From Puniceicoccaceae bacterium (GTDB lineage: Bacteria; Verrucomicrobiota; Verrucomicrobiia; Opitutales; JAFGAQ01), in assembly GCA_028285755.1 (NCBI GenBank), contig JANQOQ010000014.1, positions 186,001-250,000 of the forward strand: a stretch of 64,000 nucleotides of DNA, written 5' to 3'. Positions 9,593 to 19,585 of the stretch are shown here, in pieces. Numbering within the stretch: the stretch's first letter is position 1; every line of letters starts with the position of its first letter. The translations under genes and the position numbers were made by a program. Below the pieces are notes generated by a model that made no database searches, was not told the DNA's origin, and worked only from the letters and a program-made list of their open reading frames with translations.

Positions 9593-12184
9593 TCACTCAT
9601 TGATCGGTGAAACAATCACCTTGAGCAACTGATTGCCCGGCACGGTCAATTCGACATCTGTGTAAACACCCTCACCCACATTCAACGAGCGGTTAAGGTT
9701 TTTAACACCCGCTTCATCCATCATCCGAAGCTCGTATTTACCCTCGGGCAAACGGAAAAACCGCATCCGAATGTTGGCTTTTTCCTCCTGGTGTAGAAAC
9801 ACTTCAAACGCCCGTTGGTCCGGTTGGTATTCGGTGATCAGACTTGTCAGCGATTCAGGGGCTTCCAGCCAGATATGACTCATATACGGGGACATACCAT
9901 TTTCTGCAGCGCTGCCCGTGAGCATGGTCATAATCATTTCGGTCCCGTCTTTGGTGGGTTTGCGGGTAGAGACATGCACCCGGTCGGTAAAGAGTACCTC
10001 CGTGGTCTTCAGGGGCAGGTTATAAGCAAGGTGCTCCAGAATTGCCTCCTGGATCCCTTCGCTCAGGTAGCGCGTGTCCTTGCTTAGCCAATACTTGAGG
10101 AAACTGGGGCCGACCTGGAGCAAATAGTCGTCAAAACGGCGATCCCCTGTAAACATTCGCCATTGGGTGACCGTGCTCCAGAATGCACCTCTGCTGAGCA
10201 GGTGAGCGGCCGCCCATTTTTCACTTCCCATCTCAAATTCAGCAGGGTCAGGCATTTCACTACGAGCGTCTGGAAAGTGACGTTGGATCAACTTAAGCGT
10301 TTCGATAAGAGGCTCCAAATATTTCTCTTCTCTGGAAAGCGTGTAACTGTAAAACAATTGGTCATAGAGTTTGCCATCCCCTCTCCACTCAAAATAGGGC
10401 CAATACATTTGAGCGTTATACCACGTGGGCAGGTCTCCGTTAAAAGCAGCGTCCGGGTAGCGCATGGAAGAGGGAAAAAGCCCGTAAGGCTTTCCCTTAT
10501 CGGTTCGCTGGGCAGCGTCAAGCCACGCATCAGCCCATGCTGTAAGCAGCTCTTTGTATGCGGGGTTGGAATCCAGCATGGCCAGGTAGCGGAGTGCCTT
10601 GATCGCCCGTGAATTCATAGCAAGATCCCGGTTTCTCGGGGGTTCCGTGAGTATGTTCCGTGAGCCGATCCACGCCGACTTAAACTGCAGGTACCCCCGG
10701 TCATTAACACCAGTCCACAAGTGCTTCATTAGGTGATACGTCGGGCGCAAACGATCAACATACGTTGCTCCGCCGAGAAAGACCGCTGCGTCCGGAGCCG
10801 TATCCGAAATCGGCTCTGCCGAGTGCTCTACATCCCTCGGGACAACGGAGTAGCCGTTTTCTACGCGAGTACTATACCACATGCCGTCCGCCAGTCGCTT
10901 AAACCCTTGCCTTACCAACGGATCACCCGCGTAGGCCGGTACCCGCCACCAGCGCAACATCTCCACATCATCGTCGGCTTTACCGCCCATTTCACCATTG
11001 GTGATCTGCTTTTCCTGAATCCAATAGTAGGCGATGTGCCGCAGGCGGTAGAGTACCTCCAGTTGCAGCTGCGACCATTCAGGGGCGGTTTTTAGCAGTT
11101 GACCCTCCGGTATGCCGGGGGCAGGAATTTTTTGACCGGCATACATTTGCACCAGTTGATCATCCGGGAATTTCGCCAAAAGTGCGCTCATGGCCTCTTT
11201 GGTAGCTATGAGGTCATTGGGGAAATGCTGCTCCTTCCATACCCAGTATAACAGCTTGGCACGCAGCCAGTAGGCGCGATCGTATAACAAGTGCTGCTCT
11301 CCCACGCCATTTGCAAGGGTCAGGCCGTCCAGTATACAGATTGCCTGCTTGAAGCGGGTAAAAATACTGCTTTGTGTGGTGGCGCGCACATAGTCCCAGC
11401 CCAGTAATCGGTAATACCTCTCGGCATCGATCAGCAGTTGGACTTGCAAAAGCCAGTAAGCATAAAATGTTGGGTCCTCTGCCCTCACGGTTTGAATGAA
11501 AAGTTCGGTCAGCAATGAATCGAGAGAAGCTTCCGAGCGGTGTACGCCAAGTTCGTGAATTCGCTTTAAAAACCATTGTTCTTTGGGACTTTCTGCCTCC
11601 TTTACCGGGATCAGATACAAGCCCAGTAGCCGCACGGATCCAGAAGGATGCTGCAATCGAATATTCGTGAATTCCGAGCCGGCCTCAAACCTTTCCTGAA
11701 TCACACGGTAGCGATTGATTGGGAGATTTTCAGGTTCCGCGGGCGGATCAAATGCATGACCCTGCATCGGCAGGACTTTTTGGTTGATCGTCGCCTCCAG
11801 CTCCCAGAAATCGAGGTAGCCCGCATCCAGTAACAGGACTACTGTCCACTCGCCCGGGCTAAGTGCAGCCTGGAATTCAATTGTTTTATCGGAGACTCCC
11901 TGCGTGTAGGCAACCTCCCGATTATGCAGCCAGTTTTCCTGCCCGAAGTCACCCTCAGGCACTTTTACCCAACCATAAAGGGTTTCCGTGCTGTAGCTGG
12001 GAACCGATTCGAGCGTGTGATAGATCACTCCGCCTTGGGCAAGCATTTGCATTTGTGACTTCTCAGCACCTTCCAGAAATAAAGGGCTGGAGATGCGATC
12101 AACAGGCTTTGCTCCCAGCCAACCAAATGAAAGAACACTAAGCAGTACAATAAAGCGTAGAGAATGAGGGTAAATAGAATACAT
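9593..12184 (-). CDS. large secreted protein, predicted alpha-helical toroid; unknown
   Basis: I do not recognise this 863-residue protein. It has a signal peptide (about residues 1-25). A beta-rich N-terminal region (30-200) reads like a carbohydrate-binding or sandwich domain ('SGSVRLLGLYLIPV'). A long helical region rich in Trp and Tyr (about 205-760) has repeated hairpin-like units such as 'NAQMYWPYFEWRGDGKLYDQ'. A short beta domain ends the protein. This layout fits alpha/alpha-toroid glycoside hydrolases or polysaccharide lyases, but no catalytic signature could be placed. It ends directly against the TonB receptor (9592/9593) and is divergent from another predicted toroid protein at 12362, which suggests a shared substrate. 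Confidence 0.75.
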   Translation of the reverse strand: MYSIYPHSLRFIVLLSVLSFGWLGAKPVDRISSPLFLEGAEKSQMQMLAQGGVIYHTLESVPSYSTETLYGWVKVPEGDFGQENWLHNREVAYTQGVSDKTIEFQAALSPGEWTVVLLLDAGYLDFWELEATINQKVLPMQGHAFDPPAEPENLPINRYRVIQERFEAGSEFTNIRLQHPSGSVRLLGLYLIPVKEAESPKEQWFLKRIHELGVHRSEASLDSLLTELFIQTVRAEDPTFYAYWLLQVQLLIDAERYYRLLGWDYVRATTQSSIFTRFKQAICILDGLTLANGVGEQHLLYDRAYWLRAKLLYWVWKEQHFPNDLIATKEAMSALLAKFPDDQLVQMYAGQKIPAPGIPEGQLLKTAPEWSQLQLEVLYRLRHIAYYWIQEKQITNGEMGGKADDDVEMLRWWRVPAYAGDPLVRQGFKRLADGMWYSTRVENGYSVVPRDVEHSAEPISDTAPDAAVFLGGATYVDRLRPTYHLMKHLWTGVNDRGYLQFKSAWIGSRNILTEPPRNRDLAMNSRAIKALRYLAMLDSNPAYKELLTAWADAWLDAAQRTDKGKPYGLFPSSMRYPDAAFNGDLPTWYNAQMYWPYFEWRGDGKLYDQLFYSYTLSREEKYLEPLIETLKLIQRHFPDARSEMPDPAEFEMGSEKWAAAHLLSRGAFWSTVTQWRMFTGDRRFDDYLLQVGPSFLKYWLSKDTRYLSEGIQEAILEHLAYNLPLKTTEVLFTDRVHVSTRKPTKDGTEMIMTMLTGSAAENGMSPYMSHIWLEAPESLTSLITEYQPDQRAFEVFLHQEEKANIRMRFFRLPEGKYELRMMDEAGVKNLNRSLNVGEGVYTDVELTVPGNQLLKVIVSPINE

Positions 12185-12361
12185 GATACAGTATACACTT
12201 TAATTATATCACAAACAGCAAACTTCTATCTACTCTAACGTTTGAATTGCTCCGGTTATTCTTATAAATGAAGCCTGAGTTCAACAATTGTACTATCTCT
12301 ATTATTTAAGTGACGAATTTACGGGATACAGTATATCGTAATATTCAACCCACTATTTACT

Positions 12362-14254
12362 ATGAAGCTCTACCCTCGAAGACTCGCTGTGGCATTTGCT
12401 GCTTGTTGCACTATTTTACTTACAAATTCGGCATCAATCCTCGCAGGGCAGCAGGATCCCCGGGATGCTTACAAAGAAGTTTTGACTCTGTTGGGCGAAA
12501 GCCTCTATGGACTCCAGGAACACGACCCCGATCATCCCGAATTCGGAGGCATTCGTGACCCCGAGACTGATATCTACTATACCCGCGCGGCGGAAGCACT
12601 TTACCCATTTGCGGTCCTTTACAAGCATACCGGGGATGAAAAGTGGTTATCCGCCTGCATCAATGCGGGCAACTGGCTGATCACCAAGCAGGAGGAAACC
12701 GGAGAATGGGTTGAGAACCCCTGGGAGTGGACAGGGACCACCGCCGATCAATTGCTGATGATGGCGATCGCCTGGCCGATAATCGAAGACTCGCTCACCA
12801 AGGCTGAGCAGCAGGCCTGGCGGGATTCTATGCAGGCGGCTGCCGACTATCTGGTCGAAATGATGAGCCCCGACTGGGCAAGCTTCAACTACGTGCCAAC
12901 CAGTGCCGGGTGCATGGCTGCGGTCTATTACAACGTTACCCAGGATCCCGCACATCTCGAAAAAGCCCATGTCCTTGGGCGTCAGAGCGTTGCCAAACTG
13001 AACCGGGATTACTTCTTCGAAGGGGAGGCTGCTCGTGTTTACGGAGTAAAATACGGAGTCGATATCGGCTACCAGCTCGATATGTCCCTTTGGGGCCTCA
13101 CCATGTATGCCCGCTTAACAGGTAATCGTGAGGTCGAGGATATCATCGCAAAATCCATGGAAAGCTCCATCTGGTTTGTCTACCCCAATGGGGCCATTGA
13201 TGGTTCCTGGGGTTCACGCGGCTACAAATGGACTTCCTACGGCAGCAAAACGGCGGATGGCAGCCAGGTGACTTTTAGTATGTGGGCGGATAAGGACCCC
13301 CGCTATCAAACGGCCGCCCTCAAAAACCTCGAGTATCTTAAGCTCTCGATCAAGGACGGTTTGGTCGGCTACGGTCCCCACATTTGGGCGATGCCTGGAA
13401 AACTGCCCAATATCTACCCGACCTTTGCCCGCGCCAAGAATCTTGCGATGGCCATTGAGTTTGGTCGCCACCAGTTGGGAGAGACACCGCCCTTGGTTAC
13501 AGAATCCGGTGACTTCCTCCAGCACTTTCCTTCGCTCAATCTCGCCATGGTAGGCACGGAAAACTTTATGGCGACTATCTCAGCCTACGACTATGTAGAC
13601 TTTACGGATTGGGGTGAGGGCAAATATACGCATTTCCCCCGGGGAGGTGCCATGTGCAACCTTTACGTTAAGGATATGGGCTTCCTGACTACCGCCAGCC
13701 AGACACACTACTCGCGAGGGGAGCCTATACACATGCCGCCGGTTGAAGACATACTGCCGCTGACGCCCCGGATCGAGTTTGAAAACGAAAACGGATACTT
13801 TACGAACCTCTACGATACTTACGCTGACCTTGAGATCATCGAAAATGGCCCGCGCAAAAAGATCCAGGTATCCGGAAAACTCTCGGATATGAAATACTAC
13901 CCCGGTGGCGTAGCCTACCGTATCCTATACGACCTGGGGGACCGGGACGTGCGCAAGACTATCTCCCTGCGCTACCATGATCGTTTTCCGGATGTGCGCA
14001 TCCTCGAGCCTATCGTTAAACATGAGGGCATCCGGGTCACCCAAAAGGATACAAATACGATCCACATAGACGGTGCTAGACAACTGGAACTCACGCTCGA
14101 TTCAGGCAAAGCCAATATCGCATTGGGCGATAATGCGGATCAGTTTTGGTATCCCTTCCCGGGCATGCGCGCAATCCCCATCGTGATGGAGGTAGATACT
14201 CCCGAGGGGGAGCATTTCCGCGAAATCACTTATACATACCATCTGCTGGACTAA
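12362..14254 (+). CDS. secreted toroid plus beta-sandwich protein, polysaccharide-lyase-like
   Basis: The 630-residue protein has a signal peptide (about residues 1-29). A helical region (40-370) has Trp-rich hairpins ('YPFAVLYKHTGDEKWLSACI', 'ENPWEWTGTTADQLLMMAIAW', 'YGVKYGVDIGYQLDMSLWGL'). A beta-rich C-terminal half begins near residue 400. This two-domain layout is shared by many toroid polysaccharide lyases and heparinase-II/III-like proteins. The segment 'SWGSRGYKWTSYGSKTADG' is a plausible active-site loop by position only. It is divergent from the gene at 9593-12184 across 177 bp, so a shared regulatory region is likely. The specific family is not assigned. Confidence 0.75.
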   Translation: MKLYPRRLAVAFAACCTILLTNSASILAGQQDPRDAYKEVLTLLGESLYGLQEHDPDHPEFGGIRDPETDIYYTRAAEALYPFAVLYKHTGDEKWLSACINAGNWLITKQEETGEWVENPWEWTGTTADQLLMMAIAWPIIEDSLTKAEQQAWRDSMQAAADYLVEMMSPDWASFNYVPTSAGCMAAVYYNVTQDPAHLEKAHVLGRQSVAKLNRDYFFEGEAARVYGVKYGVDIGYQLDMSLWGLTMYARLTGNREVEDIIAKSMESSIWFVYPNGAIDGSWGSRGYKWTSYGSKTADGSQVTFSMWADKDPRYQTAALKNLEYLKLSIKDGLVGYGPHIWAMPGKLPNIYPTFARAKNLAMAIEFGRHQLGETPPLVTESGDFLQHFPSLNLAMVGTENFMATISAYDYVDFTDWGEGKYTHFPRGGAMCNLYVKDMGFLTTASQTHYSRGEPIHMPPVEDILPLTPRIEFENENGYFTNLYDTYADLEIIENGPRKKIQVSGKLSDMKYYPGGVAYRILYDLGDRDVRKTISLRYHDRFPDVRILEPIVKHEGIRVTQKDTNTIHIDGARQLELTLDSGKANIALGDNADQFWYPFPGMRAIPIVMEVDTPEGEHFREITYTYHLLD

Positions 14255-14350
14255 AAAATTGGCAGTCGGATTCGGAGTGTAGTTATTTTTTTGAGATTGA
14301 GTCTTAATTTCTTGACGGACCCACATTGATATTGTTTTTGTTCTCCCTAA

Positions 14351-16576
14351 ATGAGAATGAAATTCAATATCATAACGACCTTCATTTTAACCACAGCCCT
14401 CTCGCTGCACAGCCAATCCGGCGATTCCCTCGTCGAGCTGGATGCCTTTACGGTCACGGCGTTTGAGCGCGAATATCGGGAGTTGGTCAGTTCCACAGCC
14501 CTCGGGTTTTCCGCCTCCACCTTGCAGATTCCACTAACGACGACCGTTATACCGACGGATATCCTGGATGACCAGCAGGTCAATCGCGTGGAAAATGCGT
14601 TGCGTAATGTGGCGGGGGTGCAGCGCTACAAAACAGGTAACGGGGGAGAGGAAGAGTTCGCGATACGCGGCTTTGACTCCGGTGAAAATATTTATAAGGA
14701 CGGTATCCGCATCAACAGTCGTTTCAACGCCTCCAATATCGCGACGACTGAGACCGCAAATCTTGAGCGTATTGAGGTGCTCCTCGGTGTCGGTTCGATC
14801 CTCTACGGGCAGGGTTTGCCCGGTGGTATTGTAAACTACATCACGAAAAAACCGCAGTTTGAGCAATCCGGCTCACTGGAAGTGCTCTATGGATCTTGGG
14901 ATTCGCTGAGAGCCGAAGCAGACATTACGGGCCCATTGACCCTGGGTGGGGACGATGAAACCCTCGCATACAGACTGGTCGTTGCGTATGAGAATTCAGG
15001 AGACTTTCGGGACTTTATCGAGCGCGATCGCCTGCTGATCAACCCTTCAATGACCTGGGAGATTTCGGACAATAGTCGGTTAACGGTTTATGCCGAGTAT
15101 ATGCAGGACGCCTATACCCAGGATCGGGGCCAGATACTGGACGGGAATGGGATCGACGGTTATACATACTCTGCGCGTCTGGACCCGGAGATGTTCTTCG
15201 GTATTCCCGGCCACAATACTGAGACTGATCTGGACTCCCTGCGACTGTATGCAAAGTACGAGCACCAATTCACCGATACCTGGAAAACCGAGCTGCTCCT
15301 GTCCACTACCGACGTCGAAAAGACCAACGTGGACTCCTCCCCCACATTTATCAGAAACCAGGAGCTTGAAGCCGTCGGCGAAAGCCCGGAAAACCTTCAG
15401 TTTCGCCAAACAATATCAGATAGTGGTTGGGCTGCGATTCAACCCCGATTCACCGATGGAGAGGGTGGGGCAGATAGTCTGGTTTGGAACCATTTCGTTG
15501 ATTTCACTACAGATACGATCCAGCACCAGGCTCACGTCTCCTTAACTTATGAGAATCTGACCACGGAAAACTCCAATTTCCGGGGCACGAACAACGTGCT
15601 GTTCAATGTGGTTGATCGACGCTACCTGGGCACTGATTTTACGCTGCGTGAGCGTGCGGGCGCTGAACGTGAGACGGAGGAGTGGGGCGTGCTCGCTCAG
15701 GATCTGATGTCCATCGGAGACCACTGGAATGTGTTGCTCGGCGCGCGCTACAGCAATCATGAATTTGTGGCTTTTAGCGGTGGGCTCAGCGAGCAAAGCT
15801 CGGAGGCGTTCACCCCCAGAGCTGGAGTCATCTACCGCCCGGAATCCAATTGGGCGTTCTATGTAAATGCCGCGCTCGGCTATCTGCCTTCTGAGGCAAT
15901 CGATGTAAACGGCGATATTCTGGACCCCGAAACCAATCAGCAACTGGAAGCCGGGATAAAGTGGGAAAATGAGGACGGCAATCTCTCAGCGAGTATTGCC
16001 GTGTATGAAATCACGCGGGAGGATATCGCCGGTTTCGATCCCGCATCCATTGGTTCGGATGAGGCCATCCTGCAGAATTTTGGAGATACCCGCAGCCGGG
16101 GTCTCGAGATTCAGACAATCGGTGAGTTATTGCCGGGTTGGCGCTTTATCGCGGGATATTCCTTTGTAGATTCAGAAATCACCCGCGCAATCAACCAACT
16201 GGGCAGTCAGGGAGTGAATGTGGATGTCACCGGCAACCGTGAGCCCGGAGTACCCGAGCATGGCTTTAACTTTTGGAGCGTTTATGAGTTTCAGGACGGT
16301 CCGTTGGAGGGCTTCGGCTTTGGCGGCGGCGTGTTTGCATCCTCTGAGGTTTTTGTCAGTCGTGAGAATCGTGCGGAATACGATGGCTGGACCCAGGTAG
16401 ACGCCGTAGCCTACTACAAAAAGGATAACTGGAAGGTGCAACTTAATATCGAAAACCTCTTCGATGAGCAGTATAACCTTGCCCAATCCAGTGTGCCGAC
16501 TGACTTCTTTGGCGCGATCCGCGTGGGCACTTCACGTCCATTGAACGCAACGTTTTCGGTGGCCTACGGTTTCTAG
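14351..16576 (+). CDS. TonB-dependent siderophore-type receptor
   Basis: The 741-residue outer-membrane receptor resembles ferric-siderophore receptors of the FhuA/FpvA type. It has a signal peptide (to about residue 23) and a TonB-box-like 'LDAFTVTA'. The plug carries 'VENALRNVAGVQRYKTGNGG', 'FAIRGFDSGENIYKDGIR', 'LERIEVLLGVGSILYGQGLP' and 'GGIVNYITKKP', the last a hallmark of the siderophore group. A 22-strand-type barrel ends '...LNATFSVAYGF'. A PepSY membrane protein follows after 9 bp, a pairing often found in iron-uptake loci, so ferric siderophore import is likely. I see no convincing Fur box in the 96-bp leader. Confidence 0.9.
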   Translation: MRMKFNIITTFILTTALSLHSQSGDSLVELDAFTVTAFEREYRELVSSTALGFSASTLQIPLTTTVIPTDILDDQQVNRVENALRNVAGVQRYKTGNGGEEEFAIRGFDSGENIYKDGIRINSRFNASNIATTETANLERIEVLLGVGSILYGQGLPGGIVNYITKKPQFEQSGSLEVLYGSWDSLRAEADITGPLTLGGDDETLAYRLVVAYENSGDFRDFIERDRLLINPSMTWEISDNSRLTVYAEYMQDAYTQDRGQILDGNGIDGYTYSARLDPEMFFGIPGHNTETDLDSLRLYAKYEHQFTDTWKTELLLSTTDVEKTNVDSSPTFIRNQELEAVGESPENLQFRQTISDSGWAAIQPRFTDGEGGADSLVWNHFVDFTTDTIQHQAHVSLTYENLTTENSNFRGTNNVLFNVVDRRYLGTDFTLRERAGAERETEEWGVLAQDLMSIGDHWNVLLGARYSNHEFVAFSGGLSEQSSEAFTPRAGVIYRPESNWAFYVNAALGYLPSEAIDVNGDILDPETNQQLEAGIKWENEDGNLSASIAVYEITREDIAGFDPASIGSDEAILQNFGDTRSRGLEIQTIGELLPGWRFIAGYSFVDSEITRAINQLGSQGVNVDVTGNREPGVPEHGFNFWSVYEFQDGPLEGFGFGGGVFASSEVFVSRENRAEYDGWTQVDAVAYYKKDNWKVQLNIENLFDEQYNLAQSSVPTDFFGAIRVGTSRPLNATFSVAYGF

Positions 16577-16585
16577 AAGCTTCCA

Positions 16586-17935
16586 TTGATCCGCATTATG
16601 AAGTTTCCGACCCGCAGGCTATGGCAGATCCACAGCATCAGCAGCATTTATGCATCCGGATTTATCGCGTTTCTGTGCATTACGGGGGTGATGGCGCTGT
16701 TTGCGCCCCATGCCCTGCGCTGGGAAAACCGAAGTGCGGCTTACATTGAAGAAGCACCCGATTTTAGCATCGGGCAAATGGGGGTGGTCCTTGAGTCTGC
16801 CGGGCAGGCAGCAAAAGAGGATTCCGAGGGACTGATATTACGCAGTGTGGATCTGCCCGCACGACCTCACCATGCCGTAAAAGTTCACTATGTGGATCCC
16901 GCTCAACAGCCTAAGGGCATTACATCCACGTCTCCTCACTTTTTACGAACGTATTTTGTGGATCCGGTGGATAATCAGGTTACCGGCTCCGCAGATGCGG
17001 CTCGGGGTCTGGACCACTGGCTACGCGGCATTCATGTGCGCTTCTTTGCGGCTACTCTCGGGCGAAATCTGGCGGGAATCTTTGGGCTTTTTATGTTGAT
17101 ATCGACGATCAGTGGTTTACTGATAGTGGCCAAATTTCTAAAAGGCAAAAGCCTGGTAAAATGGAAAACGGGCACTTTGAGAAATGGGTCAAGTGATGTT
17201 CACAAATTTGCGGGCGTGAGCATGATTGTGTTTTTCCTGATTTTTTCCATTACGGGTACCTGGTTGGGGTTGCAGGGCCGATTGATGCAGGCACTGGATA
17301 TTGAACGCCCCGAAAGCTGGAGCCGCGAAGCTCCCATAACTGCGGTTGAAGACATAAAAATCATGTCTGATTGGAATGCCATCGAAGGCATGGTTAAAGC
17401 GGAATTTCCCGACTTAATCCCCCAGATGATCGATTTTTCCTTTAACGGGGATCGCATAGTAAACATCCGTGGCAAGATTGAGGGTACTGTCTACGAACGC
17501 AAGGTACCGAGGATTATTCTGGATAAGGAAACCCTGGAGACTCTTTTCCTCTACGATCCCCGAAAAGCCGGTTTCGGAGATCACCTATTCCTCTTGCAGG
17601 AGCCCCTGCATTTTGGCGATTTCGGGGGTAATATTACGCTCATTATCTGGCTAATTGTTGGCCTTATTGTCACCGCTGCTCCGATTACCGGGCTCATAGT
17701 GTATCTCAAGCGTACCAAACAGAACCTGCGCCCATTCTGGATTTGGACAGGAGTGGCTACGGCATACGTCCTTTATACACTAATCTTCCATAAATGGCTG
17801 GGTCTGCATCCAGCCATGATGTTGGGCACACTCACATTCTTTATTTTCCTGTTACTGCTCATTCTGGTCAAAACTAGCATTGCGATCATCATGCGTGCCC
17901 GCAAAAAAAAAGCTTCAAAAATCCTAATTGAGTAG
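16586..17935 (+). CDS. PepSY-associated transmembrane protein (iron-uptake type)
   Basis: The 449-residue membrane protein belongs to the PepSY_TM family, often found next to siderophore receptors and thought to reduce or handle iron-siderophores at the inner membrane. Hydrophobic segments lie near residues 18-40 ('ASGFIAFLCITGVMALFAPH'), 150-175, 205-225, 345-370, 385-405 and 410-435. A large periplasmic PepSY-like part lies between segments 1 and 2 and another between 3 and 4. His residues at membrane edges ('WLRGIHVRFF', 'DVHKFAGVSM') fit heme or metal binding. It starts 9 bp after the receptor. Its 3' end overlaps the convergent VOC gene by 12 bp (17924-17935). Confidence 0.85.
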   Translation: MIRIMKFPTRRLWQIHSISSIYASGFIAFLCITGVMALFAPHALRWENRSAAYIEEAPDFSIGQMGVVLESAGQAAKEDSEGLILRSVDLPARPHHAVKVHYVDPAQQPKGITSTSPHFLRTYFVDPVDNQVTGSADAARGLDHWLRGIHVRFFAATLGRNLAGIFGLFMLISTISGLLIVAKFLKGKSLVKWKTGTLRNGSSDVHKFAGVSMIVFFLIFSITGTWLGLQGRLMQALDIERPESWSREAPITAVEDIKIMSDWNAIEGMVKAEFPDLIPQMIDFSFNGDRIVNIRGKIEGTVYERKVPRIILDKETLETLFLYDPRKAGFGDHLFLLQEPLHFGDFGGNITLIIWLIVGLIVTAAPITGLIVYLKRTKQNLRPFWIWTGVATAYVLYTLIFHKWLGLHPAMMLGTLTFFIFLLLLILVKTSIAIIMRARKKKASKILIE

Positions 17936-18943
17936 AGGGCCCAGCAGCAAAAATGCCGACAGCACAAGCCATGTGCCCATTATAAGCCAGTAGAGGATAG
18001 GCTCATTCCGTCGATTGACAGGCTCGATAAAGTAGGTCACGCCGCTCTTCAGATCCGGGATCACCCAAAACAGGAACAGCACCCCCCAGACCCAGTCCGC
18101 TTCGAGGAGCACCGCACAATAGACGGCGATTAACCCAAGGAAACTGCGCCATTTAAAGGGGTTTGCATGTTTTGCAGGGCTTGCCGCTTCTCGGCCAGAT
18201 CCCTTCCCCAACTCGATTAAATAGAAATTGCCGCCCTGAGAATCGGTTACCTGGCTCACCGCATTCCCTGAGATCTGATAATCATAAACGACACTGCCCC
18301 CGGAGGATACAACCTGCTTTTTCACATTCTCTATATGGTTAACCCCGAATAATACTCCCCAGTATTCCTTGTTACCCTTGATCTCGTTGCTCACCACCTG
18401 CACTGCACTGACAGTCTCTCCCTGGCTGTTGATGAGATAGCGGTCAGCGTTCGTGGCATCCGCCTTAAACACCCACCCAAAGAGCGCCTCGTAAAATCCC
18501 TGCACTACGCCCAGGTCGGAGACAAATAACTCGCTGCGTATATATTGCCCCTGTGAGGGTGTCCCGGATGGGCGGGTCGGTCCCCCCTCAATACACGTGA
18601 AGCCCGCCCCCGCAGGATCCCGTATCAGTGCGATCCTTCCGATCGCATGCTCATCCACCAGCTCGACTTTACCCCCCTTTTCCTTTGCGATGGCCACGAC
18701 TTGATCGACACTCTCCACGCGGATGTAACTCATCCAGAAGGACGGCATATTGATCTTTCGGAAAAACTCTGGCATATCAAAAAGGCCGGCAACCGGATTA
18801 CCCCCGGTTATTCCTGTATGATAACCATCTGCCCCCGCGTTAACCTGCCAGCCCAATACCTTACTGTAAAAGGATTCGGCCTTCCCTAAATCAAGCGCCG
18901 ATAAATCTACCCATGCAAAATGTCCATGCTTCATAACTATCAA
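17924..18943 (-). CDS. two-domain VOC (glyoxalase-fold) protein with membrane tail
   Basis: The 339-residue protein has two glyoxalase/bleomycin-resistance (VOC) modules, about residues 5-118 ('FAWVDLSALDLGKAESFYSK') and 127-250 ('YIRSELFVSDLGVVQGFYEA'), as in the CFP30B-like branch. It then has a hydrophobic tail with three probable membrane segments (about 265-335), which is unusual for soluble VOC proteins. It follows two thioredoxin-fold genes in the same direction (28 bp gap) and could belong to the operator-controlled redox cluster. The substrate is unknown; detoxification of electrophiles is a reasonable guess. Confidence 0.78.
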   Translation of the reverse strand: MIVMKHGHFAWVDLSALDLGKAESFYSKVLGWQVNAGADGYHTGITGGNPVAGLFDMPEFFRKINMPSFWMSYIRVESVDQVVAIAKEKGGKVELVDEHAIGRIALIRDPAGAGFTCIEGGPTRPSGTPSQGQYIRSELFVSDLGVVQGFYEALFGWVFKADATNADRYLINSQGETVSAVQVVSNEIKGNKEYWGVLFGVNHIENVKKQVVSSGGSVVYDYQISGNAVSQVTDSQGGNFYLIELGKGSGREAASPAKHANPFKWRSFLGLIAVYCAVLLEADWVWGVLFLFWVIPDLKSGVTYFIEPVNRRNEPILYWLIMGTWLVLSAFLLLGPLLN

Positions 18944-18971
18944 ACATGGATAAACGAATTAGAAGAATGCC

Positions 18972-19562
18972 TCAAACATTATTGATCCGCGAGAGCTCGG
19001 TGATGATTTGTGAGCCTGTTGCACGTTGAGTGTAGTCCCGCTTGGCGTGCTTAAACAGGATGCGCCCGTCCCCTGCATTAATGATATAAGTCGCTGGCAC
19101 ATTGAGCTCACTGGTATCGTAATAGCCCTCGACCTCGCTGCCCAGTCCCAGCTCCTCGTAGATCTGGGTCATTTCCTTGGTTGCATAGTAGGTCATCCCG
19201 AGCTCTTTGCCAAATGCATTGGTCGTATCCGTGATCAGGTGTAGCTTGTCACTCTTGAACGTAGATTCCTCAGGAGTCTCCCGGCTGATGACGGCAATAT
19301 CGCAACCGATTTTTTTGAAAGAATCCGCCATCCCATTCAGCATTTCCAGCTGAGCCCGGCAATAGGGGCACCAGGAAGCACGCATAAAAGCAAGTAACAA
19401 CGGCTTTTCTCGATACAATTCCTTAAGCGGAAGCTTTTGTCTATCAAAGGTTTCGACCTCGACATTCGGCAAAAGACTGCCGACGGGTGTTATTTTCCGC
19501 TCAATCCTTTCATTCAGGATGTCGATCGCACGCAGTTTTAAGTGTTCAGTTTTGGATATCAT
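18972..19562 (-). CDS. thioredoxin-fold peroxiredoxin-like protein (AhpC/TSA type)
   Basis: The 196-residue protein is likely cytoplasmic. It has an AhpC/TSA-type fold with a redox motif C65-P-Y-C68 in 'FMRASWCPYCRAQLEML', then 'CDIAVISRETPEE' and a C-terminal '...ATYIINAGDGRILFKHAKRD'. The CxxC pair makes it closer to BCP/Q-type peroxiredoxins or thiol oxidoreductases than to 2-Cys AhpC. It lies 23 bp after another CxxC redoxin gene and 28 bp before the VOC gene. The cluster is probably controlled by the TetR protein encoded upstream. Confidence 0.82.
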   Translation of the reverse strand: MISKTEHLKLRAIDILNERIERKITPVGSLLPNVEVETFDRQKLPLKELYREKPLLLAFMRASWCPYCRAQLEMLNGMADSFKKIGCDIAVISRETPEESTFKSDKLHLITDTTNAFGKELGMTYYATKEMTQIYEELGLGSEVEGYYDTSELNVPATYIINAGDGRILFKHAKRDYTQRATGSQIITELSRINNV

Positions 19563-19585
19563 TTGGATTTGAAGTTAAGGGTTAT

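Noticed and set aside
14300-14350. Fur box or sigma-70 promoter before the siderophore-type receptor
   Set aside because: A TTGACG hexamer is present but the best -10 is only about 12 bp away, and no GATAATGATAATC-like symmetry is seen.
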